This document shows, piece by piece, positions 34,560-43,489 of a stretch of DNA of 64,000 bases (within the stretch, counting starts at the first letter, position 1; the number at the start of each line of letters is the position of its first letter). The position numbers and the translations under genes were made by a program. This DNA comes from Hyphomicrobium_A sp963728165. Lineage in GTDB: Bacteria; Pseudomonadota; Alphaproteobacteria; Rhizobiales; Hyphomicrobiaceae. The DNA is taken from positions 372,001 through 436,000 of the forward strand of contig CAVSIY010000004.1 of assembly GCA_963728165.1 (NCBI GenBank), in the 5' to 3' direction. The notes under the pieces are model-generated. The model saw only the letters and a program-made list of their open reading frames with translations, made no database searches and was not told the origin of the DNA.

Positions 34560-35486
34560 ATGAAGGTCATATTGGCGCAACCCCGCGGCTACTGCGCGGG
34601 CGTGGTCCGAGCCATCGATATTGTGGAACGCGCGCTCGAGAGATACGGATCTCCGGTCTACGTGCGCCATGAGATTGTTCACAATCGGCATGTCGTCGAA
34701 GACCTGAAGGCCAAGGGCGCGCGCTTTGTGGAGGAGCTTTCCGAAGTCCCCTCGGGCGCCGTCACCATCTTCAGCGCGCATGGAGTGTCCCGGGCCGTCG
34801 AGGACGACGCTGGGACCCGCGGCCTTTCGGTGCTGGACGCGACCTGCCCCCTCGTTGCCAAAGTCCATAAGGAGGGCCAGCGTTACATTGACAATGGCCG
34901 CACCGTGATCCTGATCGGCCACGCCGGCCATCCCGAGGTCGAAGGCACCATCGGCCAGCTCGACGGCCCCGTGCACCTCGTGCAAGACCGGACGGACGTG
35001 GCGGCGCTCGATATCCCGCCCGATACGCCGGTTGCCTACATCACGCAGACGACGCTCAGCGTCGACGACACACGGTCGATGATAAGGGCTATCAAGGACC
35101 GCTTCAGCGACGTTACCGGACCGGATACGCGTGATATCTGCTATGCTACGCAGAACCGCCAGACGGCCGTACGCGAGCTGAGCAAGATGGTCGACATCAT
35201 ACTTGTTGTCGGCGCAAGCAACAGCTCCAACTCCAATCGTCTGCGCGAGATCGGGGCTGAGGCAGGAATTCCCAGCCACCTTGTTGCTGATGGCAGCGAA
35301 GTCGATCCGAGTTGGTTTGTCGGCACGTCGACGATAGGTATCACGGCAGGGGCATCGGCCCCGGAGGTCCTGGTCGATGACGTGATCAATGCGCTCCGCG
35401 CCATTGGTCCGGTGGAGGTCGAGGCACTGGCGGGCGTCAGGGAAAGCGTTGAGTTTCAGCTGCCGCACGAGCTCGCCAATGCTTGA
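34560..35486 (+). CDS. ispH: 4-hydroxy-3-methylbut-2-enyl diphosphate reductase
   Basis: Last enzyme of the MEP pathway, a 4Fe-4S protein making IPP and DMAPP. 308 residues, starting MKVILAQPRGYCAGVVRAID with the first cluster Cys at 12. The second cluster Cys is in LDATCPLVAKVH (about 98) and the third in DICYATQNRQ (about 195). AHGVSRAVED, IGHAGHPEVEGT and the substrate-binding ASNSSNSNRL are conserved. A GGGAC region precedes the ATG. It lies 47 bases upstream of hpnH on the same strand, so isoprenoid supply and hopanoid side-chain formation may be co-transcribed. Confidence 0.97.
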   Translation: MKVILAQPRGYCAGVVRAIDIVERALERYGSPVYVRHEIVHNRHVVEDLKAKGARFVEELSEVPSGAVTIFSAHGVSRAVEDDAGTRGLSVLDATCPLVAKVHKEGQRYIDNGRTVILIGHAGHPEVEGTIGQLDGPVHLVQDRTDVAALDIPPDTPVAYITQTTLSVDDTRSMIRAIKDRFSDVTGPDTRDICYATQNRQTAVRELSKMVDIILVVGASNSSNSNRLREIGAEAGIPSHLVADGSEVDPSWFVGTSTIGITAGASAPEVLVDDVINALRAIGPVEVEALAGVRESVEFQLPHELANA

Positions 35487-35533
35487 CCGGCACTGCGCCG
35501 GCCAGCGCGCAACACACGGATAAGGAGCCTCGG

Positions 35534-36682
35534 GTGGGTATTCCGCTAAATCAGGTTCTCTCGATCGGGGGCTACATCATCGGCCAGCACCTCAGGGGGC
35601 GAAAACGCTATCCGCTGGTGTTGATGCTCGAGCCGCTCTTTCGCTGCAACCTCGCATGTGCGGGCTGCGGCAAGATCGACTATCCCGAAAAGATCCTGAA
35701 CCAGCGGCTGTCGGTCGACGACTGCATGGGCGCGATGGACGAGTGCAGCGCGCCGGTGGTCGTTCTCGCCGGAGGCGAGCCGCTGCTCCACAAGGAGCTC
35801 CCTCAAATCGTCGAAGGCGCGCTTGCCAAGGGCAAGTTCGTGACCGTCTGCACCAACGCGCTGCTCATGGACAAGAAGCTCGATCAGTACCGGCCGCACA
35901 GCCGCTTCAACTGGTCGGTGCATCTCGATGGCGACGAGGAGATGCATGACAAGTCCGTGTGCCAGAAGGGCGTCTATCCCCGCGCGATCGCGGCGATCAA
36001 GAATGCGAAGGCGAAGGGCTTTCGCGTCAACATCAACTGCACGCTCTTCAGCGATGCGCAGGCGGGACGCGTCGCCCGCTTCTTCGACACCGTCAAGGCG
36101 CTCGGCGTGGGCGGGATCACGATCTCTCCCGGCTATGCCTACGAGCGTGCGCCCGACCAGCAGCACTTCCTCAATCGCGCAAGGACGAAGCAGCTCTTCC
36201 GCGACATTTTCCGCCAAGGACGCGGCGGCCGGGCGTGGCCGTTCTTTCAGTCGGCGCTATTCCTCGACTTCCTGGCCGGCAACCAGACCTATCACTGCAC
36301 GCCCTGGGGCAACCCGACGCGGACCGTGTTCGGCTGGCAGCGGCCCTGCTACCTCCTCGGCGAGGGCTACGCGAAGACCTTCAAGGAGTTGATGGAGGAG
36401 ACCGACTGGGACGCTTACGGCACCGGCAACTACGAGAAGTGCGCCGATTGCATGGTGCACAGCGGCTTTGAGGCCTCCGCCGTGGTCGATGCGGTCAAGA
36501 GGCCGTGGAAGCTCGCGGCGGTAGCGCTCAGGGGCGTCAAGACCGAAGGTCCGATGGCGCCCGAGATCCCACTCGATCGCCAGCGGCCGGCCGAATACGT
36601 CTTCTCGCGCCACGTCGAGAGCAAGCTAGCCGAGATCGAAGAGGCCGAGGCCCGGTCCCAGTCGCCGGTGGCAGCGGAGTAG
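35534..36682 (+). CDS. hpnH: Adenosylhopane synthase HpnH (radical SAM)
   Basis: Radical SAM enzyme that joins the 5'-deoxyadenosyl group of SAM to diploptene (hopene), forming adenosylhopane, the first C35 hopanoid. 382 residues from GTG 35534, chosen because AAGGAG lies eight bases upstream and VGIPLNQVL matches the family start; the frame is open back to 35483. The cluster motif CNLACAGC is at residues 38-45. Other markers are LAGGEPLLH, VTVCTNALLMDKKLD, HLDGDEEMHD, ISPGYAYERAPDQQHFL and CADCMVHSGFE. Its 3' end overlaps the convergent hpnG gene by 57 bases. Confidence 0.95.
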   Translation: MGIPLNQVLSIGGYIIGQHLRGRKRYPLVLMLEPLFRCNLACAGCGKIDYPEKILNQRLSVDDCMGAMDECSAPVVVLAGGEPLLHKELPQIVEGALAKGKFVTVCTNALLMDKKLDQYRPHSRFNWSVHLDGDEEMHDKSVCQKGVYPRAIAAIKNAKAKGFRVNINCTLFSDAQAGRVARFFDTVKALGVGGITISPGYAYERAPDQQHFLNRARTKQLFRDIFRQGRGGRAWPFFQSALFLDFLAGNQTYHCTPWGNPTRTVFGWQRPCYLLGEGYAKTFKELMEETDWDAYGTGNYEKCADCMVHSGFEASAVVDAVKRPWKLAAVALRGVKTEGPMAPEIPLDRQRPAEYVFSRHVESKLAEIEEAEARSQSPVAAE

Positions 36683-37321
36683 CGCGAAATACGCGCGACC
36701 CGCATCGGCAGCGACGCGGACGAGCTGCGGAATCTGACCGGGATTTTTGCCAAGACAGCCCAGCACCGCTGCGACATCCGTGGTTCCCTCGGCTCGCATG
36801 CCGGCGAGTGCCGCTGGAGGCAAACCGCGCTCCTGCGGGTCCGCGACGACGCGAAGAATGGCGAACGGCAAACCATGTTTTGCGGCGAGGCGCGCGGCCA
36901 CGTGGCTTTCCATGTCGACGGCCGCGGCACCTGTCGCCTCAAACAGCGCCTGCTTTTGCGACTGGGTGACGAGCGGCCGGTCGACGCCGGCGATGCCGAC
37001 GAGCTCGGCTCGATCGAGTTTCGCCAGCAAACGCCCGCTCCAAGCTTCGTCCGCGCGATAGGAGCCGCTCTCGTGCACCACCTCGCGGCCGATCAAGCAG
37101 GCGCCAGGCCTTAATTCGCGCCTGAGGGCACCGGCCATGCCGAAGCTGATGAGTCCGCGGCAATCGTGCGCAGTCGCCTCTTCGATCAGGCGCTCGAGTT
37201 GTACCGCATCCCCGCCGCCGGCAACGGCCCTCGTTCGCGGCGATCGCTCGGCAATGCGCGCTTCCGCCCGCAGGCCCGTCGTGGCGAGCACATACCCGCT
37301 CGTCGTCGGCTCGGGGCTCAC
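36626..37321 (-). CDS. hpnG: Hopanoid-associated phosphorylase HpnG
   Basis: Nucleoside-phosphorylase-like enzyme that removes adenine from adenosylhopane, leading to ribosylhopane. 231 residues from GTG 37321, which overlaps the shc stop by four bases (GTGA). The MTA/SAH-nucleosidase-type fold is shown by TTGLRAEARIA, CRGLISFGMAGALRRELRPG, AAAVDMESHVAARLA (the active-site DMES motif) and FAILRVVADP. It is the last gene of the hpnA-to-hpnG run and converges with hpnH. Confidence 0.9.
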   Translation of the reverse strand: MSPEPTTSGYVLATTGLRAEARIAERSPRTRAVAGGGDAVQLERLIEEATAHDCRGLISFGMAGALRRELRPGACLIGREVVHESGSYRADEAWSGRLLAKLDRAELVGIAGVDRPLVTQSQKQALFEATGAAAVDMESHVAARLAAKHGLPFAILRVVADPQERGLPPAALAGMRAEGTTDVAAVLGCLGKNPGQIPQLVRVAADAGRAYFALLRCHRRLGPGLGLFDLG

Positions 37322-39306
37322 ATCCCGACCGCAACGGACTTGACGTTGGCCGCCTTCAGGTTGGCGAAGCGGGCGAGCGCCCAAAGCGGGAAGAATTTCG
37401 GGTATCCGTGGTAGCGCAGATAGAAGACGCGCGGGAAGCCGGTTGCAGTGAACCTCTGCTCATTCCAGAAACCGTCGCCGGCCTGATGTGCCATCAGATA
37501 GTCGATGCCGCGCTCGACCGCCGGATTGTCGATCTCGCCCGCCGCCATCAGTCCAAGCAGAGCCCAGGACGTCTGCGAGGCTGTGCTCGGCGCCGGCTGA
37601 TAGCCCTTGTAGTCGAGCTGGTAGCTGTCGCCGTCCTCGCCCCAGCCGCCATCGGTATTCTAAATCGCCAATAGCCACCGCACGGCCTTTTGCACCTCGT
37701 CGGCGGCGGCATCGATGCCGGCCGCATTGAAGGCACACAGCACCGACCAGGTCCCGTAGATGTAGTTCATGCCCCAGCGGCCGTACCAGCTTCCGTCCTT
37801 CTCCTGCGTGCGCTTCAGGTAGGCGATCGCCTTGTCGAGCGGCTGGCTCTTGCCTGGTGCATCACGAAGCTGGGCCAGCATGGAAGCGCAGCGCGCCGCC
37901 ACGTCGGCGGTTGGCGGATCGAGCAGCGCCCCGTGATCGGAGAAGGGGATCTGATTGAGATAATGATAGGTATTGTCGGCGTCGAACGCCCCCCAGCCAC
38001 CGTTCTTGCACTGCATCCCCTCGACCCACTCTCGGCCGCGCTCCATGGCCTGCCGATAGTCGGAAAGGCGTGCCTCGGGGATGTGCTTGGCGGCACGGTC
38101 CATGGCCATGACGACGACCGCGGTATCGTCGACGTCGGGATAGTGCGGATTGGCGTATTGAAAGGCCCAGCCGCCGGGCCGCACGTTTGGCCGCGACGCC
38201 GCCCAGTCGCCGACCGTGTCGAGGACTTGCAGCGGCTTCAGCCATTCGAGGCCGCGTTCCGCGCAAGCCTCGGCGTCCGCGCCGCCGACTTCAAGCAGCG
38301 CATGCGTCGCCAGAGCCGTATCCCACACTGGAGAAAGGCAGGGCTGGCAGTAGGCTTCGTCGTCTTTGACCACCAGAAGCTTCTCGAGCGAGGAGCGCGC
38401 AATGATCAGATCCGGGTGGTCGGAAGGATAGCCCAGCGCGTCGAACATCAAGACCGAGTTGGCCATGGCCGGGAAGATGGCTCCGAGACCGTCCTCGCCG
38501 TTGAGGCGCTCGGTAACGAAGCGTCGCGCCTTCTCGATGGCGAGCTTGCGCGTCATCCGCGGGAAGCACGGCTCGAGTGCGCGCAAGACGCGGTCGATGG
38601 CGCCGAAGATGCCCGACCACGGCCAGGTCTGATGCGGACCCTTGGGCCAGTGGCGCACTTGCTCGGGCGGCGTGACGAACAATTCATCGATGCGCACGCC
38701 CTTCGGATTGCGAGCCCGCGGCTTCAAGGCGTTGAGGACGGTGAGCGGCACCAGAACCGTGCGCGCCCAATAGGAGATCTTGTCGAGGTGGAAGGGAAAC
38801 CACCGCGGCAGCAGCATGATCTCGACCGGCATGACGGGGACGCCGCGCCAGGGAATGGCAGCATAAAGGGCGAGCAAGTTGCGGGTGAAGACGTTGCTGT
38901 TGGCCGCCCCGCCCTGGGCGAGAATCCACTGGCGCGCGCGCGCCATATGCGGGGCGTCAACGGGAGTGCCGATCATCTTCAGGGCGAAATAGCCCTTGAC
39001 GCTGGCACTGACGTGCGAAGGCCCTTCGTGAAACAGCGGCCAGCCGCCGTCCGGTGACTGAATGCGGCGCAGATAGGCAGCAATTTTTCCTTCGAGCTCG
39101 GCATCGACCGGCTCGCCCAAATAGTGACGCATCAGCACGTACTCGGCCGGAATCGTAGCATCGGCCTCGAGCTCGAACACGAAGTGCCCGTCCTCGCGCT
39201 GCAGGTCGATGAGCGCGCGGGACGCCGAGCGGATCGCCGCATCGAGCTTCTCGGCGGCAACGAGCGGCGGCTCGGCTTGATCGGCTGCTGTTGCGCGAGA
39301 TCGCAT
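37318..39306 (-). CDS. shc: Squalene-hopene cyclase, interrupted by in-frame amber codon
   Basis: Peripheral membrane triterpene cyclase that folds squalene into hopene; also called hpnF. Read through, it is 662 residues, normal for the family. The catalytic acid motif DVDDTA is at 391-396, and several QW motifs are visible (QSPDGGWPLF, CKNGGWGAF, QEKDGSWYGRWG). Codon 549 (37662-37660) is TAG. It falls at the glutamine of a QW motif: WLLAI-stop-NTDGGWGED, so a single C-to-T change from CAG explains it. The frame resumes without shift and keeps the conserved C-terminus (STASQTSWALLGLMA, FWNEQRFTATGFPRVFYLRYHGY) to 37318. ATG 39306 is chosen as start. Without suppression the enzyme would lose 113 residues including part of the active-site barrel. 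The stop may be real or a base-call error. Confidence 0.93.
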
Positions 39307-39349
39307 TGTCCCTCGACCCTTTCCGCTCGACTGCAGCACTGCAACCTCG

Positions 39350-40603
39350 TCAGGCGGCTTTGCCCCGCACGAGATCGGCGGCCCGAGTGCCCGATCGGAT
39401 TGCCCCTTCGATGGTCGCAGGCAGGCCGGTCGCTGTCCAGTCGCCTGCGAGTACCAGGTTACGCCAGCGCGTCGACGGGCCGGGACGCCGTGCATTCTCC
39501 TCTGGCAACGCGGCAAAGGTGGCCTTTCGCTCCTTGACAATTTGCCACGGCGGCAGCTCGCCGCCACGGCCCGTGAGCGCCGCCACCTCGCTCCAAATCT
39601 GAACAGCCAGCGGCTCGCGCTCCGCCTCGAGGAAGCGGTCGGCGGCGCTGACGGTGACGGACATCCGGTCGGGGAAGGCAAACAGCCATTCGGTCGTCGC
39701 GTTGAGCACGCCGAGGACCCGCGGAAAGCCGGGCGGGGGAGCAATCTTGAAGTGAACGTTGAGGATGGCGCTGAACGTTTTTGGCGCGGGAAGCTCCTTG
39801 ATCAGCAACGGAGCAACCCACCCCGGGACCGCAAGGATGACGGCGTCGTCTGCGCCAAGATCGACCTTGTCCTCGCCGAAATCGAGCGCGCGTACGCGAT
39901 CGTCCGTAAGGTCGAGGGCGCGCAACTGGTGATCGAAACGAACTTCGGCGCCGTGCCGCTTGAGATAGGCAATGGCCGGATCGATGAACGCGGCTCCGAG
40001 CCCGGCTCCGGCGACAAGGGGCCGGCACGCGCGTCCTCCCTTCGCCAACGTCTCGCGCACGATCGCGCCAGCGAGCGCCGCCGAGGCGGCGGGGGGATCG
40101 GTGTTGAGGGCGGCAAGAAAGACCGGGCGCAGGAGGCGCTGGTAGAGCGTGCCGCTGCAGGCCAGCACCTCGTCGAGGCGCTGATGGGCCCCGGGGACCA
40201 GCAATCGCCCAAGCCGCAAGTAGTCAAATGCGCTGGTGCCCGGAACGCGGCGCCCACGCGAAAAGATCCACCAGGGCAGTGGACCCATGTTGGGGCGCAC
40301 CAGCCAACGCTCGCCGGAGCCAAGATCGGCGAAAGCGAACTCGGCCTCGTTGGGTCCGACGAGCGCGTGCTCGGAGCCAATCGTCTCGAGCAGCCCCAAG
40401 GCCGCATGGTTGCCCGACAGCAGCAGGTGGTTGCCGTTATCGATGGTGAGGCCGAGGCCTGGGTCGAAGTAGGAGCGGCAGCGGCCACCGGCGTGGCGCG
40501 CAAGCTCGTGCACGATGACCCTTGCGCCGCGCTCCGCGAGACTGACGGCGGCCGACAGACCGGCAAGACCGGCCCCGACGATGTGAACGGTTTCGCCCGC
40601 CAT
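39350..40603 (-). CDS. hpnE: Squalene-associated FAD-dependent desaturase HpnE
   Basis: Amine-oxidase/phytoene-desaturase-type flavoenzyme that reduces hydroxysqualene to squalene, the third step of the HpnCDE route. 417 residues from ATG 40603 (MAGETVHIV), whose first base is shared with the hpnD stop. The dinucleotide-binding motif is VHIVGAGLAGLSAAVSLAERGARV with Glu at the end of the second strand. LDNGNHLL-like ITIDNGNHLLLSG and the C-terminal FAD contact NLVLAGDWTATGLPATIEGAIRSG are conserved. It lies 43 bases upstream of shc in the hpn operon. Confidence 0.94.
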   Translation of the reverse strand: MAGETVHIVGAGLAGLSAAVSLAERGARVIVHELARHAGGRCRSYFDPGLGLTIDNGNHLLLSGNHAALGLLETIGSEHALVGPNEAEFAFADLGSGERWLVRPNMGPLPWWIFSRGRRVPGTSAFDYLRLGRLLVPGAHQRLDEVLACSGTLYQRLLRPVFLAALNTDPPAASAALAGAIVRETLAKGGRACRPLVAGAGLGAAFIDPAIAYLKRHGAEVRFDHQLRALDLTDDRVRALDFGEDKVDLGADDAVILAVPGWVAPLLIKELPAPKTFSAILNVHFKIAPPPGFPRVLGVLNATTEWLFAFPDRMSVTVSAADRFLEAEREPLAVQIWSEVAALTGRGGELPPWQIVKERKATFAALPEENARRPGPSTRWRNLVLAGDWTATGLPATIEGAIRSGTRAADLVRGKAA

Positions 40604-41442
40604 CAAAGGAGGCCGTACCGTAGAACTGCCCAGAGGATCAGCGGCGTCGAGTGGCGCAACTTGTGCCGCGGCGGCGACCAGCCCCGCGAGACGAGCCTGT
40701 CGAGCATGGGGCGATAGACAGCGGCCATCAGGCGGGGGGAGCGCACGCTATTACGCTCGCAACGCGCCATGATCCTCTCGGCCTCGTCGAAATGGCGCCG
40801 CGCGCGCCTGGCGAGGATGCCGCAAGCCTTGTCGAGCGCGGGATCGGCCAGAACCTTGAAGACGTCCTGATCGGCGATGCCGGCTTCGGCAAGCGCCTCC
40901 CGCGGCAGATAGAGACGGCCCATAGCGGCGTCCTCATCGAGGTCCCTCAGGATATTGGTCATCTGCAGGGCGCGGCCGAGGTGGTATGCAAGGGGTAGCC
41001 CGCTGTCGTCGTCGATACCGAAGATTTTCACGCAGAGCCGTCCGACCGCGGAGGCCACACGGTCGCAATAAAGGTCGAGCTCCTGCCAGTCCGGCGCTTT
41101 GATGTCGCGCCGTGCGTCCATTTCCATGCCGTCGATTACGGCCAGAAAGTCTGCCTGCTCAAGCCCAAACGCTTCGACGGGTCCTCGAAGCCCTTCTGTG
41201 AGCTCAGTCTCGCCGCCGTCGCTGTAAAGGCGATCGATGTCCCGTCTCCAGCGATCGAGGCCGGCGAGGCGCTCCGGCCTCGGGCCTGGCTCGTCGGCGA
41301 TATCGTCAACCGCGCGGCAGAAGCCGTAGACCGCATACATCGCCTCGCGCTGTCGGGGCGGGAGAATGCGCATCGCGGCGTAGAACGAGCTTCCCGACGC
41401 AGCAGGAGCTTCGTTGGCGCCAGATTGCTGCGACACGCTCAT
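40603..41442 (-). CDS. hpnD: Presqualene diphosphate synthase HpnD
   Basis: Trans-isoprenyl diphosphate synthase fold enzyme that condenses two farnesyl diphosphates to presqualene diphosphate. 279 residues with both Asp-rich metal motifs: AVDDIADEPG (about 42-51) and NILRDLDEDAAMGRLYLP (about 162-180), plus YCDRVASAVGRL between them. Its ATG overlaps the hpnC stop by four bases and its stop overlaps the hpnE ATG by one, showing tight translational coupling. Confidence 0.95.
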   Translation of the reverse strand: MSVSQQSGANEAPAASGSSFYAAMRILPPRQREAMYAVYGFCRAVDDIADEPGPRPERLAGLDRWRRDIDRLYSDGGETELTEGLRGPVEAFGLEQADFLAVIDGMEMDARRDIKAPDWQELDLYCDRVASAVGRLCVKIFGIDDDSGLPLAYHLGRALQMTNILRDLDEDAAMGRLYLPREALAEAGIADQDVFKVLADPALDKACGILARRARRHFDEAERIMARCERNSVRSPRLMAAVYRPMLDRLVSRGWSPPRHKLRHSTPLILWAVLRYGLL

Positions 41443-42323
41443 TGTGCATCGCCCCTTGCGGCGAGATAGGGGAACAATTGGCGCGCCAAGCGGCGGGAGA
41501 CGGCGCCGCCTACGGCCAGAGCCGCCACGATCATGGCGGGCGCTGCAGATAGATGCACGCGCTCGCTCAGGGGATCGCGGTCCTTGAGCAGTGAGAGCAG
41601 CACGTTCGCCAGCTTGACGATCACGGCTGTCTCGAGACCGAGGCGCACGTTCTTGACGCGCTCGGGCAGCCCCGCGGCCTCCGGCATCAGAAGCGCGGTG
41701 CGGTTTGCCAGCGCGGTCAGGCAGGCGCGCAGTTGCGGCGATGCCGCGGAGGACGCCAGCGCCTCCACATCGACCCCATGGGCGCCAAGGGCGTCGAGCG
41801 GCAGGTAGACGCGATCGAGCTCACGGAAGTCCTTGCCGCAATCCTGCAGATGATTGATCACCTGCAGGGCGGAGCAGAGTGCATCAGACGAGGCCCAGGT
41901 ATCCCGACTTTCGCCGTGCACGTCCAAAACGAAGCGGCCGACCGGCATCGCCGAATAGCGGCAGTACTGCATCAGCTCGTTCCAATCGCGGTAGCGGCGC
42001 TTGGTGACGTCCTGGCGAAAGGCGACCAGCAGCTCCTGAGGATGGCGCGGCTCAAGACCGGTCTCGGCGAGCGCGCGCCGCAAAGGCAGAGCATCGGACG
42101 CCGCATTCGACTTGCCGATGAGCGTATGCTCGAGCAAATCGAGAAGCGCGAGCTTGTCGGGCTCGCTGAGCGTCGGGTGATCGGCGGCATCATCGGCGGC
42201 GCGGGCGAAGCGGTAAAAGGCGAGGATCGGGCCGCGAAAGCGCGCGCCAATCAGCGCGGACGCGACGGGAAAATTCTCGTCGTGCTCGGACTTGCCAGAC
42301 TTGAACTCGACACCGGTCGTCAT
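41439..42323 (-). CDS. hpnC: Hydroxysqualene synthase HpnC
   Basis: Squalene/phytoene synthase-family protein, 294 residues, that converts presqualene diphosphate to hydroxysqualene. It has FYRFARAADDAADHP (first metal motif, about 36-50), YCRYSAMPVGRFVLDVHGE, and NHLQDCGKDFRELDRVYLP (second metal motif). The ATG at 42323 is chosen because it overlaps the hpnB stop (ATGA) and gives the normal family length; the reading frame itself stays open further upstream. A C-terminal hydrophobic segment (PAMIVAALAVGGAVSRRLA) may associate with the membrane. Confidence 0.94.
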   Translation of the reverse strand: MTTGVEFKSGKSEHDENFPVASALIGARFRGPILAFYRFARAADDAADHPTLSEPDKLALLDLLEHTLIGKSNAASDALPLRRALAETGLEPRHPQELLVAFRQDVTKRRYRDWNELMQYCRYSAMPVGRFVLDVHGESRDTWASSDALCSALQVINHLQDCGKDFRELDRVYLPLDALGAHGVDVEALASSAASPQLRACLTALANRTALLMPEAAGLPERVKNVRLGLETAVIVKLANVLLSLLKDRDPLSERVHLSAAPAMIVAALAVGGAVSRRLARQLFPYLAARGDAQ

Positions 42324-43489
42324 CGCTTCTCCGGCAGGGCCTGAGGCCGGCCTTTCCACAAGCCGCCGCGCCCGTGCCAATGCTGGTAGGCGGAATCCAA
42401 GGTGAAGACCAGATAGGCCGCCGCGATGAGTGGCAACGCGACCCCCCAAAGCGGCGAGGAGCGATAGAAACGTAGCGTAGGCTGGAAGGCTATCGCCATG
42501 AGGAGCCACGCCGCAACGCCAAACGCCGAGGAGGGATAACCCCCGAAAATGGCGAGGAAAGCAGGAGCAAGGTAGGTCGCGGCCATGCCCATGACAGTGC
42601 CGGCGAGCAGCAGCTGCGAGTAGCCGAGCTGCGCATAAGCCGAACGGGACACCATGCGCCGGATGTCGTCGAGGCGCGGATAAGGCCTAAGGCTAGATGC
42701 GCGCTCGGTCAGTCCGAGCCAGATGGGACCCTCAGCCTTCATCACCGCGGCGAGCGCGCAATCATCGATCAGCGCGCTGCGAATCGCAGCCATGCCGCCG
42801 GCGCTTTCGAGCGCGCGACGCTCCACCAGCATACAACCTCCGGCTGCGGCTGCCGTGCGCATCGATGCCCGGCCAACCCAAGCGAACGGGTAGAGCATCT
42901 GGAAGAAGAAGATGAAGGCGGGAACGAGGGCTCGCTCTGCGAAGCTCTCGCACTTGAGCTTCGCCATGAGAGAGGTCAGCACGAAACCGCCGGCGCGGGC
43001 ACGGGTGACGAGGTGCCTCAAGGCATCGGGCGCGTAGGCGATGTCGGCGTCCGTCAATAGGAGATAGTCGGGCGGATCATGCAAGCTTGCCGCATGCGCA
43101 ACGCCTTGCTGCAGGGCCCAGACCTTTCCAGTCCAGCCTGGCGGCCGCGCCTGGCCTCGCAGCACCACGACGTCGCCGTCTGCGGTAGCGCCGACTGTTC
43201 GCGCCACCTGGGACGTCTCGTCCTCGCTTTGATCATCGACGACAATGACCGTGAGGGGATGCGCATAGTCTTGCGCAAGCAGAGACGGCAGGCTTTGCGG
43301 CAGCATGTCGGCCTCGTTGCGGGCCGGAACGACGGCCACCACCCGCGGCCAGGACTCCCCCGCGGCTGCCATAAGCGGTGGATCGCGCGCGTCGTTCTCG
43401 CGTCCGAGCCAAAACCCTCCTCGAAACAGCAACAGGTAGAGCCAGATCGCCAAGGCGAGGACCGAAACGATAAGTTCAATCGTCGTCAT
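42320..43489 (-). CDS. hpnB: Hopanoid-associated glycosyltransferase HpnB
   Basis: GT2-family membrane glycosyltransferase of 389 residues. An N-terminal helix (about 4-24) precedes the GT-A core: VVAVVPARNEADMLPQSLPSLLAQDY, VIVVDDQSEDET, LLTDADIAYAP and ALIDDCALAAVMK, followed by several C-terminal helices. HpnB genes are fixed members of hopanoid operons; the substrate is not firmly known. The ATG at 43489 overlaps the hpnA stop by four bases. It is part of the uninterrupted overlapping series hpnA-B-C-D-E. Confidence 0.92.
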   Translation of the reverse strand: MTTIELIVSVLALAIWLYLLLFRGGFWLGRENDARDPPLMAAAGESWPRVVAVVPARNEADMLPQSLPSLLAQDYAHPLTVIVVDDQSEDETSQVARTVGATADGDVVVLRGQARPPGWTGKVWALQQGVAHAASLHDPPDYLLLTDADIAYAPDALRHLVTRARAGGFVLTSLMAKLKCESFAERALVPAFIFFFQMLYPFAWVGRASMRTAAAAGGCMLVERRALESAGGMAAIRSALIDDCALAAVMKAEGPIWLGLTERASSLRPYPRLDDIRRMVSRSAYAQLGYSQLLLAGTVMGMAATYLAPAFLAIFGGYPSSAFGVAAWLLMAIAFQPTLRFYRSSPLWGVALPLIAAAYLVFTLDSAYQHWHGRGGLWKGRPQALPEKR

